Shown: positions 63,847 through 64,000 of the stretch, piece by piece
Layout of the letters: each line of letters starts with the position of its first letter
Numbering within the stretch: the first letter of the stretch is position 1
From: CAWJMF01 sp963843945
GTDB lineage: Bacteria > Vulcanimicrobiota > Vulcanimicrobiia > Vulcanimicrobiales > Vulcanimicrobiaceae
Length of the DNA stretch: 64,000 nt
Direction: 5' to 3'
Assembly: GCA_963843945.1 (NCBI GenBank)
Contig: CAWJMF010000002.1
Span: 1,302,001-1,366,000 of the forward strand
Translations under genes and position numbers: made by a program
Notes under the pieces: generated by a model
What the model was told of the DNA's origin: nothing
What the model saw: only the letters and a program-made list of their open reading frames with translations
Databases searched by the model: none

Positions 63847-64000
63847 TTACTCCGAGGACCAGTAGTCCTTCAGCGCTTTGCCGCGCGAGGGGTGGCGGAG
63901 TTTGCGTAAGGCCTTGGCTTCGATCTGACGGATGCGTTCGCGCGTCACGCCGAATTCCTGACCGACTTCCTCGAGCGTGCGCTGGTGGCCGTCCTCGAGC
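63847..64000 (-). CDS. rpoD: RNA polymerase sigma factor RpoD, C-terminal end (partial)
   Basis: The last 50 codons of a sigma-70 factor, running off the window edge. They contain region 4.2: a TLEEVGQEFGVTRERIRQIEAKALRKLR helix-turn-helix that contacts the -35 element, then RHPSRGKALKDYW and the stop. The pattern and end are those of primary sigma factors (RpoD/SigA). The rest lies outside the window. Confidence 0.93.
   Translation of the reverse strand, partial: LEDGHQRTLEEVGQEFGVTRERIRQIEAKALRKLRHPSRGKALKDYWSSE

Overview
This is a high-GC bacterial chromosome window with dense coding and short intergenic gaps. The only RNA gene I see is a tRNA-Leu(GAG) at 36,730-36,813. Lipoproteins, a full-length RND pump and a MacA-type adaptor suggest a diderm cell. 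The gene repertoire (YXWGXW and proline/serine-tailed secreted proteins, several S53 peptidases, cyclase-NB-ARC-TPR regulators) recalls uncultured soil phyla such as Candidatus Eremiobacterota (WPS-2). That assignment is a guess: there is no rRNA gene, and only the last 50 codons of RpoD are present.

Layout. 0-7 kb: secreted proteins, a fluoroacetate-dehalogenase-like hydrolase and a large cyclase/NB-ARC/TPR regulator. 7-13.7 kb: housekeeping and redox genes (Xaa-Pro aminopeptidase, TIGR01777 epimerase, PrxQ-type peroxiredoxin, thioredoxin reductase, an HTH-fused metallo-beta-lactamase protein, an anti-sigma-type ATPase, a YqhA-type membrane protein). 13.7-36.6 kb: a long minus-strand run containing TlpA-TPR, an ABC-2 exporter, a metallophosphatase, a DDAH-fold pseudoenzyme, a YncE/phosphatase fusion, an atypical response regulator, malic enzyme, TldE/TldD, secreted proteins, a DacB-type carboxypeptidase, a GT39 glycosyltransferase joined to an MmcB-like nuclease domain, an SDR and an RND pump. 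36.6-39.7 kb: tRNA-Leu, two broken peptide-ABC permeases and a BKACE (DUF849) enzyme. 39.8-46 kb: three tandem S53 (sedolisin/kumamolisin-type) peptidase genes. 46-50.4 kb: an overlapping minus-strand operon mntP, DUF2079, kamB-like, kamC-like. 50.4-57 kb: proline dehydrogenase, acetyltransferases, MazEF, a HEAT-repeat cyclophilin, a KGG-repeat stress protein and secreted proteins. 57-64 kb: a split MacAB-type exporter, a secondary alcohol dehydrogenase, DUF488, a UspA-like protein and the end of rpoD.

Three themes stand out. First, three proteins keep the fold of an enzyme or signalling family but have lost its catalytic or acceptor residues: the third S53 peptidase (all four catalytic residues), a DDAH-like protein (His and Cys) and an OmpR-type regulator (phosphoacceptor Asp and conserved Lys). 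Second, the reactivase pair KamB/KamC, known for B12-dependent lysine 5,6-aminomutase, sits in an operon without its aminomutase. Third, at least twelve one-base frame breaks interrupt six otherwise well-conserved genes (20.4, 22.7, 37.6-38.5, 41.3-41.7 and 43.2 kb). All but one are a single surplus base. This looks more like sequence error than decay, but raw reads are needed to decide.

No gap without a gene exceeds 300 bases. The longest are the two S53 leaders (about 200-240 bases), the RND leader beside the tRNA gene, and 56,952-57,172, in which I see nothing beyond the divergent starts of its flanking genes.
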